Assembly: GCF_046524175.1 (NCBI RefSeq) | Contig: NZ_JBEFZF010000001.1 | Span: 682,001-746,000, forward strand | Reading direction: 5' to 3' | Length of the DNA: 64,000 nt | Source: Spongiivirga sp046524175 | GTDB lineage: Bacteria > Bacteroidota > Bacteroidia > Flavobacteriales > Flavobacteriaceae | Shown: piece by piece, positions 9,031 to 17,830 of the stretch | How positions within the stretch are numbered: position 1 is the first letter of the stretch | Layout: every line of letters begins with the position of its first letter | Program-made: the position numbers and the translations under genes | The notes under the pieces: generated by a model | The model's input: only the letters and a program-made list of their open reading frames with translations | Database searches by the model: none | What the model was told of the DNA's origin: nothing

Positions 9031-9079
9031 CAAAAATAGGTTGATTTTTTCTTTTTGGTTGCACAAATAATTATTTTTG
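9031..9079. promoter_or_regulatory. Divergent promoter region
   Basis: Two TATTTTTG elements (TAnnTTTG -7 box) face away from each other: 9072-9079 on the + strand, for the gene at 9102, and 9038-9031 on the - strand, for the hydrolase. The -33 boxes are not well spaced, so this is a tentative call. Confidence 0.4.
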
Positions 9080-9101
9080 TAACACACTAATTCTTTAGAA
9101 A

Positions 9102-10553
9102 ATGGCAATTACGTTAAAGGGAGATAAGTCCATAGACATGATCCCCTCTATTAAGGATAAAGCACTAAGAATCAACCTAAACGAACATATTTACGGCACC
9201 TTTGCAGAGATTGGTGCAGGCCAGGAAACGGTAAGGAGCTTTTTTAGAGCAGGTGGTGCTTCCGGAACAATTGCAAAGGCAATGTCTGCATATGATAAAG
9301 ATTTTAGTGATGCTATTTATGGAATCGAAGACGATAGACGTTATGTAACTGAAAAGCGTCTTAAGAAAATGCTTGCTCATGAAACGATGCTTATCGAAAA
9401 CAGAATTGTTAGAGAAAAGCATCCTGACAAAATGTTTTTTACCTATGCTAATACTGTAGCGACCATTGATTTCGCAAAAAAATATATGGGCCATGGTTGG
9501 GTTGGTATTCGATATCAAGTCGATTCTAAAGAAGATTATAATGAAATAGTACTTCACATACGTTTTAAAGAGAAAGATGCGAAGTTACAGCAGGAAACAT
9601 TAGGTAAGTTAGGTGTTAATCTTATTTATGGCGCGTTCTACAAATACAACAGTCCAAAAAAGCTGCTTAAATATCTTTATGATCACTTAGACAAAGATCA
9701 ATTAGAAATTGACACCATCAACTTTTCAGGTCCACGTTTTGAGACCGTCGACAATAGATTAATGAGTTTACAGCTAGTAAAGAATGGATTTACTGAAGCT
9801 GTCATGTTTGGTCCCGACGGGAACAATATTTTGCCGGCTAGTTTACTTTACAAAAAGAATATACTGGCGTTACGAGGTAGTTTTAGACCTGTTACCAAAG
9901 TAAACATGGATATGTACCAAAAATCATACGAAATGTTTATTCAAGAAAGTAAGGTTGACGAGGCAAAAACGGAAGTTATTTTTGAAATTACCTTATCCAA
10001 CTTACGTGCGGAGGGTGAAATTGACGAACAGGATTTTATGGACCGTGCTCGCCTACTCTGCTCACTCGGTCAAACGGTTATGATCTCAAACTTCCAGGAA
10101 TATTATAAGTTGGTCGAATATTTCAGCCGCTATACAAAATATCGTATGGGTCTGGCTATGGGGGTCAACAACTTTGTGGATATTTTTGATGAAAAATATT
10201 ATCGCAATTTAAGTGGTGGTATTTTAGAGGCTTTTGGTAAGCTATTCTTTAAAGATTTAAAAATCTTTTTATATCCAATGGCAAGTGAACAACCTGGTGA
10301 GCTGATTACCAGTGAAAACCTGAAAGTGCATCCTAGAATGAAGGAGCTTTATAAATTCTTCAAACACAACGGAAAAGTGCTCGACATCAAAAATGCCGAT
10401 GAAAGTATAATGAACATCTTCTCTCGTAAGGTTCTTAAAATGATAGAAGAACAAGATGAAGGTTGGGAAGAAATGTTACCAGATGGAATTGGTGTTTTAA
10501 TCAAAAACAAGCGCTTGTTTGGTTATTCTAACCAAGAAGTTGTGGAGCGATAG
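9102..10553 (+). CDS. Large conserved cytosolic protein of unknown function
   Basis: 483 residues, no signal peptide or membrane helix. The N-terminal third is strikingly conserved-looking: RINLNEHIYGTFAEIGAGQETVRSFFRAGGASGTIAKAMSAYDK-type text with a Gly-rich turn (GAGQE), followed by DDRRYVTEKRLKKML. Later blocks are GPDGNNILPASLLYKKNILALRGSFRP and MGVNNFVDIFDEKYY. I recognise this as a widespread bacterial family that carries inconsistent database names, some plainly wrong (for example TonB receptor or nucleotidyltransferase); nothing in the sequence supports those names. Monocistronic, with a terminator just after it. The GAGQE motif could suit nucleotide binding, which is inference. Confidence 0.7.
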   Translation: MAITLKGDKSIDMIPSIKDKALRINLNEHIYGTFAEIGAGQETVRSFFRAGGASGTIAKAMSAYDKDFSDAIYGIEDDRRYVTEKRLKKMLAHETMLIENRIVREKHPDKMFFTYANTVATIDFAKKYMGHGWVGIRYQVDSKEDYNEIVLHIRFKEKDAKLQQETLGKLGVNLIYGAFYKYNSPKKLLKYLYDHLDKDQLEIDTINFSGPRFETVDNRLMSLQLVKNGFTEAVMFGPDGNNILPASLLYKKNILALRGSFRPVTKVNMDMYQKSYEMFIQESKVDEAKTEVIFEITLSNLRAEGEIDEQDFMDRARLLCSLGQTVMISNFQEYYKLVEYFSRYTKYRMGLAMGVNNFVDIFDEKYYRNLSGGILEAFGKLFFKDLKIFLYPMASEQPGELITSENLKVHPRMKELYKFFKHNGKVLDIKNADESIMNIFSRKVLKMIEEQDEGWEEMLPDGIGVLIKNKRLFGYSNQEVVER

Positions 10554-10605
10554 CCTTCTATCAAGTAGCTATTTAATAATCTGTATTTCCCGCTTTTTAA
10601 AATAA

Positions 10606-10637
10606 AAAATCCACTAGGATATCACCCAGTGGATTTT
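10606..10637. terminator. Bidirectional terminator
   Basis: Perfect 10-bp stem AAAATCCACT (10606-10615) / AGTGGATTTT (10628-10637), A-rich before and T-rich after, between the convergent gene ending at 10553 and bcp ending at 10660. Confidence 0.75.
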
Positions 10638-10659
10638 CAAACTTAGATTTTTGGATGTT

Positions 10660-11112
10660 TTATCCTAGTATTTGAGCTGCGTGCTCCTTAGCTTTCACTT
10701 TATCGATTACTTTTTCGACCACACCTTCCTCATTAATGACAAAAGTAGTGCGATGTAAGCCATCAAACTCACGGCCCATAAATTTTTTAGGACCCCAAAC
10801 ACCAAAGGCTTCAATAACGTTGCGATCGGTATCTGCCAACAACGGGTACTGAAACTCGAATTTATTACGAAAGTTAGTTTGTTTCTTCTGGCTATCGTCG
10901 CTGACCCCAAGAATCTCATAACCCGCATCTGTTAGATCTTTATAGTGATCTCTAATATTACAGGCTTCTACTGTACAGGTCGGCGTATTTGCTCTTGGAT
11001 AGAAAAAAACAACTAATTTCTTTCCAGCATAGTCTGACAATGAAACGCTATTTCCGTCTTGATCAAAAGAATTGAAATTTGGCACCTTGTCTCCTACTGA
11101 TAATGTATTCAT
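10660..11112 (-). CDS. bcp: Thioredoxin-dependent thiol peroxidase (peroxiredoxin Q)
   Basis: 150 residues, full length for the BCP/PrxQ family. The active-site segment is NTPTCTVEAC with peroxidatic Cys46 and, five residues on, resolving Cys51, the atypical 2-Cys arrangement. FFYPRANTPTCT and GVWGPKKFMGREFDGLHRTTFVI are family blocks. It reduces hydrogen peroxide and organic hydroperoxides using thioredoxin in the cytosol. It is divergent from nth, with a 59-bp AT-rich gap that must hold both promoters; this bcp-nth-sigma-uvrA order is typical of Flavobacteriaceae. Confidence 0.93.
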   Translation of the reverse strand: MNTLSVGDKVPNFNSFDQDGNSVSLSDYAGKKLVVFFYPRANTPTCTVEACNIRDHYKDLTDAGYEILGVSDDSQKKQTNFRNKFEFQYPLLADTDRNVIEAFGVWGPKKFMGREFDGLHRTTFVINEEGVVEKVIDKVKAKEHAAQILG

Positions 11113-11171
11113 ATTTCCTATTTTTATACTTTAACTATTGTTTAATAATAATGACATAAAATTAAACAAAA

Positions 11172-11846
11172 ATGACCAAGAAAGAAAGTGTCGAATTCAT
11201 AATTAATACGCTTGAATCTATTTATCCTGAAATACCAATTCCGTTAGATCATAAAGATCCGTATACATTACTTATTGCGGTTTTAATGTCTGCACAAAGT
11301 ACAGATGTTCGCGTGAATCAAATAACACCCTTACTGTTTGAAAGGGCTGATAATCCTTATGACATGATTAAACTCACTGTCGATGAGATTCGGGATGTTA
11401 TTCGTCCTGTGGGTTTATCTCCTATGAAATCAAAGGGAATACATGGTCTTTCACAAATTCTAATCGACAAGCACGATGGTAAGGTCCCTCAAAATTATGA
11501 AGATTTAGAGGCACTTCCTGCGGTAGGACATAAAACAGCAGCGGTGGTATTATCACAAGCCTTTGGTATACCTGCATTTCCTGTTGATACTCATATTCAC
11601 CGTTTAATGTATCGCTGGAATCTTACCAATGGTAAAAATGTGGTTCAAACCGAAAAGGACGCTAAACGATTATTTCCAAAGGAAAAATGGAACAATCTGC
11701 ACTTACAAATAATCTGGTATGGTCGTGAATACAGTCCTGCAAGAGGATGGGATCTTGAAAAAGATATTATCACTAAAACAATAGGCAGGAAAACAGTTCT
11801 AAATGATTATTATAAAAAGAACAAAAAAAAGCCCCTTAGTAAATAA
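11172..11846 (+). CDS. nth: Endonuclease III-type DNA glycosylase lacking the Fe-S cluster
   Basis: 224 residues. It has the helix-hairpin-helix LEALPAVGHKTAAVV with catalytic Lys121 and the catalytic Asp139 in FPVDTHIHR, so base excision glycosylase/AP lyase activity on oxidised pyrimidines is expected. Classic Nth ends with a 4Fe-4S cluster bound by C-x6-C-x2-C-x5-C. Here the whole C-terminus has no Cys: the HGRxxC segment reads YGREYSPAR, with Ser188 at the first ligand position, and the tail ends in a Lys-rich stretch. The protein is therefore clusterless. The stop codon lies within the right arm of its own terminator. Confidence 0.9.
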   Translation: MTKKESVEFIINTLESIYPEIPIPLDHKDPYTLLIAVLMSAQSTDVRVNQITPLLFERADNPYDMIKLTVDEIRDVIRPVGLSPMKSKGIHGLSQILIDKHDGKVPQNYEDLEALPAVGHKTAAVVLSQAFGIPAFPVDTHIHRLMYRWNLTNGKNVVQTEKDAKRLFPKEKWNNLHLQIIWYGREYSPARGWDLEKDIITKTIGRKTVLNDYYKKNKKKPLSK

Positions 11847-11857
11847 GAGGCTGTTTG
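11830..11857 (+). terminator. Terminator overlapping the nth stop codon
   Basis: Hairpin AGCCCCTTA (11830-11838) / TAAGAGGCT (11844-11852), one mismatch, preceded by eight A and followed by GTTTGT. The TAA at 11844-11846 is the nth stop. The weak T tract lowers confidence. Confidence 0.5.
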
Positions 11858-11884
11858 TAACGTCAAATTCAGTTCAGAATAAGA

Positions 11885-11938
11885 TCGAAAGTCATCCGTT
11901 TGGTCTTGACCACCTTCAGTGCTTTCGAATAACCTAAC
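11885..11938. other. Nested inverted repeat in the nth-sigma intergenic region
   Basis: An outer pair TCGAAAG (11885-11891) / CTTTCGA (11932-11938) encloses a tight inner hairpin TGGTC-TT-GACCA (11901-11912). A further small repeat AGAAAC / GTTTCT follows near 11940-11957. The 225-bp gap 11847-12071 holds no gene I can support. It may be the 3' region of the sigma transcript or a structured RNA; no known family recognised. Confidence 0.3.
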
Positions 11939-12071
11939 AAGAAACTTAGTGTTTCTCGTTTCGGTTTAAGGTTTTTCATTTCTGAAGAATTCTTAGAGTA
12001 AATGTTTGGCATAAAATGTATTTAGTGCTATTAATATACACCAATAACGCCAAACTATCTAATTTATTATT

Positions 12072-12653
12072 TTAATTGGTTAAAATTATGTTATGCTTCT
12101 CAATTACCTTCCTAAGGTTAATTAAGGCATAACGCATTCTACCAAGGGCAGTATTAATACTAACTCCTGTCTTATCGGAAATTTCCTTAAAACTCATATC
12201 TTGATAAATACGCATTTTAAGAACGGCTTTTTGATCATCTGGTAATTCTTCAATCAAACGCTTTACATCATTCTCCACCTGATTCTTAATTATCTGTTTT
12301 TCAGCGTTCAATGAACCATCTCCTAAAACAGAGAAAATGCTAAATTCACCGTTATCCTCAAATTTAGGCATACGATTACTTCTTCTAAAATGATCGATTA
12401 CAAGGTTGTGAGCAATACGCATTACCCAAGGAAGAAACTTCCCTTCTTCATTGTAACTACCACGTTTTAGTGTATTTATAACCTTAATAAAGGTATCTTG
12501 GAAGATATCTTCGGTTACATCTCTGTCTAAAACTTTTGAATAAATAAAACTGAAAACTCGCTGTTGATGTCTATTAATCAACTCTTCGATTGCTAATTCA
12601 TTTCCTCTGATATAATCAGAAACTAGCGTGGAATCAAGAACTTCTTTTCCCAT
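12072..12653 (-). CDS. RNA polymerase sigma-70 factor, ECF-like
   Basis: 193 residues with region 2 (about 25-90: FSFIYSKVLDRDVTEDIFQDTFIKV and the FLPWVMRIAHNLVIDHFRR promoter-melting segment) and region 4 (about 130-185: LPDDQKAVLKMRIYQDMSFKEISDKTGVSINTALGRMRYALINLRK, a helix-turn-helix that reads the -35/-33 region). There is no region 1.1 or 3, hence the ECF-like size. No anti-sigma factor gene is adjacent, so it is not the usual membrane-stress pair; this factor sits upstream of uvrA in many Flavobacteriaceae. The regulon cannot be told from the sequence. Confidence 0.9.
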   Translation of the reverse strand: MGKEVLDSTLVSDYIRGNELAIEELINRHQQRVFSFIYSKVLDRDVTEDIFQDTFIKVINTLKRGSYNEEGKFLPWVMRIAHNLVIDHFRRSNRMPKFEDNGEFSIFSVLGDGSLNAEKQIIKNQVENDVKRLIEELPDDQKAVLKMRIYQDMSFKEISDKTGVSINTALGRMRYALINLRKVIEKHNIILTN

Positions 12654-12829
12654 ATCACATTACTTTAAGTTAAGATGGCGTTTTGAGGCGTGCCAATAAT
12701 TATTAATTGCTAAAGTAAATGTGCTTTATAGGCTTATAAATTTTATTGATATGAACCAAATATAATAACATTATTTTTAGAAATACAAATATGAGCGGCT
12801 TTTTTTCTGTTTTTTAAGATGAACTACAC

Positions 12830-12860
12830 TTTTTATCGAATATGAAATGATGTACCTTTG
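12830..12860 (+). promoter_or_regulatory. Probable uvrA promoter
   Basis: TACCTTTG at 12853-12860 matches the Bacteroidota -7 element TAnnTTTG; a TTTT stretch at 12830-12833 sits 19 bp upstream where TTTG is expected. The uvrA ATG is 20 bp downstream. Confidence 0.5.
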
Positions 12861-12880
12861 AAGCTTATCTTTTTTGAGAA

Positions 12881-15673
12881 ATGCATCAAGAAATTTCGAC
12901 AGTAGACCCTAAACAAAACATTATAATAAAGGGAGCAAAGCTCCATAACCTTAAAAATATAGACGTTGTTATTCCCAGGAATAAACTAGTCGTTATTACC
13001 GGTTTATCAGGCTCGGGTAAATCTAGTTTAGCATTCGATACCTTATATGCAGAAGGTCAACGACGTTATGTGGAGAGTTTGTCGTCATATGCTAGGCAGT
13101 TTCTTGGCAGACTTAACAAACCAAAAGTCGATTATATCAAAGGAATAGCCCCTGCCATTGCCATTGAACAAAAAGTTAACTCAACAAATCCAAGATCTAC
13201 CGTAGGAACTACAACAGAGATTTATGATTACTTAAAACTGTTGTTTGCTCGTATTGGTAAAACCTACTCTCCTATTTCCGGAAACGCAGTGAAAAAGCAT
13301 ACTGCTTCAGATGTTTTAGATTTTGTAAAAACCTTTGACCAAGGCGAAAAGCTTTTACTGTTGGCACCCATTAAATTAGAGGAAGGAAGAAAACTTGAGG
13401 AAAAGCTGAAAGTATTACAGCAGCAAGGCTATGCGCGTGTTTTATTCAATAATGAAGTTTCTCGAATTGAAGAGTTTTCTGCTGATAAAGTAGATATTTC
13501 AAAATTGTCATTGGTAGTTGACCGTATAATTGTTAGAAATGAAGAAGATTTTTACAATCGATTAGGTGATGCCATTGAGACGGCATTTTTTGAAGGAAAA
13601 GGCACTTGCGTTATTCAACAATTAGCAGATAACTCGACTAAAGAGTTTAGCAACAAGTTTGAGCTTGACGGCATGCAGTTTTTAGAACCTAATGTGCACT
13701 TGTTCAGTTTTAACAATCCTTATGGGGCCTGTCCTAAATGCGAAGGATACGGTGATGTCATCGGTATCGATGCTGATCTGGTAATTCCAAACACCGGTTT
13801 GTCAGTATATGAAAATGCGATTTTCCCTTGGCGTGGAGAAAGCATGAGCTGGTATCGTGACCAGTTGGTTAATAACTCTCACAAGTTCAACTTCCCAATT
13901 CATAAACCCTTTTATCAACTTACAGAAGAGCAGAAAAAACTTGTTTGGGAAGGGAACGAATACTTTGAAGGACTGCATCAATTTTTCGCGTTTTTGGAAG
14001 AAAAAAGTTACAAAATACAAAACCGCGTGATGTTGTCGCGCTATCGTGGTAAAACTAAATGTGATGTCTGTTACGGTAAAAGACTTCGTAAGGAATCACA
14101 ATATGTAAAAATCGCAGATACAACAATAACCGACCTAGTGGAAATGCCAATTGCTGATCTAGCAGAATTTTTCAAAAACCTTGAACTAAATGATCATGAT
14201 CAACAAGTAGCAAAACGGCTTTTAAAAGAAATAAACAATCGTATTTCGTTCTTGGCAAATGTTGGTCTCAGCTATCTAACATTGAATAGACGATCTAACA
14301 CCTTATCCGGTGGAGAATCGCAACGAATTAATTTGGCAACCTCCCTAGGGAGCAGTTTAGTTGGGTCAATGTATATATTAGATGAGCCCAGTATTGGATT
14401 ACACCCCAAAGACACTGAACGGTTAATCAATGTGCTAAAATCGCTTCGAGATCTTGGCAATACCGTAATAGTAGTAGAACATGATGAAGATATTATGGCT
14501 GCGGCAGATACCATTATTGATATCGGTCCTGAAGCCGGGACCCATGGCGGTGAGGTTGTAGCGCATGGAACCTTTTCTGAAATCAAGAAGTCCTCTTCGT
14601 TAACAGCAAAGTATTTAGAAGGGTCAATTGCTATTGAAATCCCTAAAAAAAGAAGATCTACCAAATACCATATTGAAATTCAAGGTGCTAGAGAGCATAA
14701 TTTAAAGGACATTACTGTTAATTTCCCATTGGGAGCCCTTACGGCTGTAACTGGAGTTTCTGGTAGTGGAAAAAGTACTTTGGTGAAAAAGATATTGTAT
14801 CCTGCTATTTTGAAACAGGTTGGTGGTTATGGAGATAAACCCGGTCAATTTACAAATCTTGATGGTAACTTTAGCAATATTAAAAATGTTGAATTTGTAG
14901 ACCAAAATCCTATTGGTCGTTCATCTAGATCAAATCCCGTTACCTATATCAAGGCTTATGATGATATTAGAGCCTTGCTATCCAATCAAAAACTTTCTAA
15001 AATACGTAACTACAAACCAAAGCATTTTAGTTTTAATGTAGATGGTGGTCGGTGTGAAACCTGTAAAGGTGAAGGTGAAGTGACCATTGAAATGCAGTTT
15101 ATGGCCGACGTTCACTTAACGTGTGAGACTTGCAATGGAAAGCGATTTAAGAAAGAAGTGTTAGAAGTTGAATTTAATGGTAAGAATATTGATGATGTGC
15201 TATCGATGACTATTGATGATGCAATAGACTTCTTTTCTGAACATAAACAGGATAAGATTACGAATAAATTAAAACCACTACAAGATGTTGGGCTGGGTTA
15301 TGTTACTTTAGGCCAGTCGTCCTCGACACTTTCTGGTGGTGAAGCGCAACGAATCAAACTTGCTTCATTTTTAGTAAAAGGGAATACTAAAGACAAAGCA
15401 CTTTTCATTTTTGATGAGCCGACTACTGGGCTTCATTTTCATGATATAAAAAAGTTACTAAAATCATTTGACGCACTTATCGAAAAAGGTCATAGTATTA
15501 TCGTTGTAGAGCACAACATGGACTTGATAAAATGTGCGGATCACATTATCGATCTAGGACAAGAAGGTGGTGAAAAAGGCGGTAATCTTATTGCCTTTGG
15601 TACTCCTGAAGAGTTAGTTAAAAATAAGGAGTCTTACACTGCAAGTTTTTTAAAAGAGAAGTTAGTGTCATAA
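12881..15673 (+). CDS. uvrA: Excinuclease ABC subunit A
   Basis: 930 residues, normal length. UvrA recognises bulky DNA lesions and loads UvrB in nucleotide excision repair. Two ABC ATPase modules are complete: Walker A GLSGSGKSS at 41-49 with the LSGGESQR signature, and Walker A GVSGSGKST near 624 with LSGGEAQR. Both inserted zinc modules are present: CPKC (about 284) with CDVC (about 394), and CETC (about 725) with CETC (about 748). The segment YAEGQRRYVESLSSYARQFLG is the UvrB-contacting family block. Transcribed alone from the promoter just upstream; no LexA-type box was noticed. Confidence 0.97.
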   Translation: MHQEISTVDPKQNIIIKGAKLHNLKNIDVVIPRNKLVVITGLSGSGKSSLAFDTLYAEGQRRYVESLSSYARQFLGRLNKPKVDYIKGIAPAIAIEQKVNSTNPRSTVGTTTEIYDYLKLLFARIGKTYSPISGNAVKKHTASDVLDFVKTFDQGEKLLLLAPIKLEEGRKLEEKLKVLQQQGYARVLFNNEVSRIEEFSADKVDISKLSLVVDRIIVRNEEDFYNRLGDAIETAFFEGKGTCVIQQLADNSTKEFSNKFELDGMQFLEPNVHLFSFNNPYGACPKCEGYGDVIGIDADLVIPNTGLSVYENAIFPWRGESMSWYRDQLVNNSHKFNFPIHKPFYQLTEEQKKLVWEGNEYFEGLHQFFAFLEEKSYKIQNRVMLSRYRGKTKCDVCYGKRLRKESQYVKIADTTITDLVEMPIADLAEFFKNLELNDHDQQVAKRLLKEINNRISFLANVGLSYLTLNRRSNTLSGGESQRINLATSLGSSLVGSMYILDEPSIGLHPKDTERLINVLKSLRDLGNTVIVVEHDEDIMAAADTIIDIGPEAGTHGGEVVAHGTFSEIKKSSSLTAKYLEGSIAIEIPKKRRSTKYHIEIQGAREHNLKDITVNFPLGALTAVTGVSGSGKSTLVKKILYPAILKQVGGYGDKPGQFTNLDGNFSNIKNVEFVDQNPIGRSSRSNPVTYIKAYDDIRALLSNQKLSKIRNYKPKHFSFNVDGGRCETCKGEGEVTIEMQFMADVHLTCETCNGKRFKKEVLEVEFNGKNIDDVLSMTIDDAIDFFSEHKQDKITNKLKPLQDVGLGYVTLGQSSSTLSGGEAQRIKLASFLVKGNTKDKALFIFDEPTTGLHFHDIKKLLKSFDALIEKGHSIIVVEHNMDLIKCADHIIDLGQEGGEKGGNLIAFGTPEELVKNKESYTASFLKEKLVS

Positions 15674-15728
15674 CTGATATGAATTTTTACCTCGGTTATC
15701 CTATTAAAAACCAACGGATCAAACTATA

Positions 15729-15911
15729 CTATTCCTTCCGTGCGCTTTTTAACACGATAAACAATCCGTAAGACGCAATTAAAAATCCTAAAATACAAGG
15801 CGATAAATAAGCCCAACCAGGAAATTCACCAAGCATTAAAAACATTCCTGCCGTAGTGCACAACATACCGACTATGGTATAAATTAATCCTGTTTTTGAA
15901 GATTTATTCAT
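15729..15911 (-). CDS. Small two-helix membrane protein
   Basis: 60 residues with two membrane helices (about 8-27 and 33-54) separated by GEFPGWAYLSP, ending in a basic KSARKE tail. No known family. It starts 8 bp after the stop of the larger membrane protein upstream on the same strand, so the two are very likely cotranscribed and may work together. Convergent with uvrA, with no clear terminator between them. Confidence 0.55.
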   Translation of the reverse strand: MNKSSKTGLIYTIVGMLCTTAGMFLMLGEFPGWAYLSPCILGFLIASYGLFIVLKSARKE

Positions 15912-15919
15912 TATAAATT

Positions 15920-17569
15920 TTATTGGGTTAAGTCAATAACACCTGGGTTAACACTATCTAATTGTTGTAAAGGAATTGAATCACCTTGAACTTCATTACC
16001 AGGCATTGGCATTACTTTTGGATCCTCCTTAAAATCCCTTGACGCTCTCCAAGTTTCACCCAATTGATCATACAATGCTTTTTCCCATTGCGAAGGGTGT
16101 TTGGCGTCAATCCAAACCACATCGCGATATTCCGCATCAACCAATGCCAAATCTGGTGTTGCAGAGCCATCGAACTTTACATTGTCCTGTCGTTTAGCCG
16201 CAACTGTGGTTAACATAAACATTCTTTTTCGTCCGGCGATTTCTTTTATATAAGGTCTAAACTCAACAGGTTTATTTACCGTCCAATCAAATTCCTTTTT
16301 TGATTCAATAACTTTTAGCGGCATTGCCGAAACTCCTGCAAGACCTTCTTTGGTTGTCGCATGATCATAATAAAACAGTTTATCTCTACCATCTGCTGGA
16401 ACAAAAACGCTATAACTTAAACTAGTACGCTCTTCGCCTACCGGTTCTAGACCAAACCAATGATGTAAACCACTGTATTCATTTGAGATGCCATTAAAAT
16501 CAAAATCAGTTACGAAGGGCTGTTGATTTTGATCATCAGCCAAAACAGGAATTTTGACCGCAGTTTCCATATTCCATGGTAGCGGATCGGAAAATCCACC
16601 TAAAAATTTGAGTGATTCTGCTTGCAATTGTGAAACCTTTTCAGCTAATGTGTTTTGCCCCTGTAGATACTCGTATTTTGACATCTCTTCGGGCTTAATA
16701 TAGGTTCCCTTTCCTATTAAAATTCGCTCTACATAATCATTAAAGTCGTGTTCACCCGAATCAACCACCATCACCCCACCGAAAGACGGGTACGGAAAAA
16801 AGAAACCCTTCCATTTAATTAAACTAACCACTTGAACCCAATTGTCTTGGTCGTTTTTCATATAAAAAACGTCGCTGGGTTCCATATTGAATAGTTGAAA
16901 GAAATTAAAACGCTGTACAACTGCGTTGTATGTATTTCTGCTAAAGGACAGTGATTCCCCTATAGAAAATGTAACTGCAATTCGATTGTCCTTTGAAAAA
17001 CGTGGTGAAGGGGTTGTACTTGATACTGAAAAAATCTCTTCGGTATTATCATTTATGCGTTGCCAAACATATTCCTTAGCAGGTTGTACTGCCATGGTCC
17101 ATTGATTAGTTCCATCTACCCGGACTAAGTGTGGTAATGAGACTTCCTGCGTCTCTCCAATTGATTCATACGCCATTGTCACAATGTTGTTTAATGGTTG
17201 AATACGTTCATTCTGCGTTAAGGGTAGTTCTTTAATTTCTTGAAGATTCAGGTTTTTAAATACATTATACGTTTGCATGTAACGATACATCCCCATATTC
17301 CACCCCACTAAGTAAATCAATCCTCCAAAGGCAAGCAGTCCTACTAAAATAAGTAGTCGTTTTCCCGTACTTGCTGATTTTCTGAATGATCGAATTCCCA
17401 AAAAAAGAATGAAGCCTACAACGAGAATGACAAAAAGGTATTTGCGCAGAAAGAGCAATCCAGGCTGGTAGTCATCTCGTAAAATAAACAAGCTAATTAA
17501 GACCACCAGTGACAAGAGAATGGTAATAAACTTTTGCTTAGTTCCTTTTTTCCAGTATCGTTTTATCAT
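15920..17569 (-). CDS. Large membrane-anchored protein of unknown function
   Basis: 549 residues. Three membrane helices near the N-terminus (about 14-30, 43-60 and 71-90) and a long soluble domain of about 450 residues rich in beta-strand-like text (WTMAVQPAKEYVWQRI, GVMVVDSGEHDFNDYVERIL, FMLTTVAAKRQDN). No enzymatic or binding motif recognised. A protein partly exposed outside the membrane is inferred from the helix count and the few charged residues in the loops. The 60-residue membrane protein gene follows directly. Upstream, 17570-17830 is gene-free AT-rich sequence in which I see no RNA gene. Confidence 0.6.
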   Translation of the reverse strand: MIKRYWKKGTKQKFITILLSLVVLISLFILRDDYQPGLLFLRKYLFVILVVGFILFLGIRSFRKSASTGKRLLILVGLLAFGGLIYLVGWNMGMYRYMQTYNVFKNLNLQEIKELPLTQNERIQPLNNIVTMAYESIGETQEVSLPHLVRVDGTNQWTMAVQPAKEYVWQRINDNTEEIFSVSSTTPSPRFSKDNRIAVTFSIGESLSFSRNTYNAVVQRFNFFQLFNMEPSDVFYMKNDQDNWVQVVSLIKWKGFFFPYPSFGGVMVVDSGEHDFNDYVERILIGKGTYIKPEEMSKYEYLQGQNTLAEKVSQLQAESLKFLGGFSDPLPWNMETAVKIPVLADDQNQQPFVTDFDFNGISNEYSGLHHWFGLEPVGEERTSLSYSVFVPADGRDKLFYYDHATTKEGLAGVSAMPLKVIESKKEFDWTVNKPVEFRPYIKEIAGRKRMFMLTTVAAKRQDNVKFDGSATPDLALVDAEYRDVVWIDAKHPSQWEKALYDQLGETWRASRDFKEDPKVMPMPGNEVQGDSIPLQQLDSVNPGVIDLTQ

Positions 17570-17830
17570 GTGTCTTTATAAATTAGTGGTTGTCATGTGT
17601 GTCAATGTAAATATAGCATAGACTACTTTATCAGTCTGTAAATTTGTAATTTGTTACTAATTTAAAGGATATATTTATGCAGCATGAAAAATAATTGTAA
17701 TCACAATAAGATAGTATTCATTGCGATTAACATTTTTAAAAATAAACTAAGCAAATACCTCTTAGCGCAGCTCGAAGAGACATTGAGTGCTCATATTTTA
17801 ACATAATAGCACTAACACTATACATTGAAT

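Noticed and set aside
9014..9064. GTG start and 17-residue extension for the MBL hydrolase
   Set aside because: The stretch contains a TAnnTTTG element and does not match the family N-terminus; TTG 9013 is preferred.
9177..9557. 126-codon antisense frame inside the 9102-10553 gene
   Set aside because: Lies wholly on the opposite strand of a well-supported gene; Cys/Ile-rich nonsense-like composition.
14272..14664. 130-codon antisense frame in uvrA
   Set aside because: Mirror of conserved ABC ATPase sequence; no protein-like features of its own.
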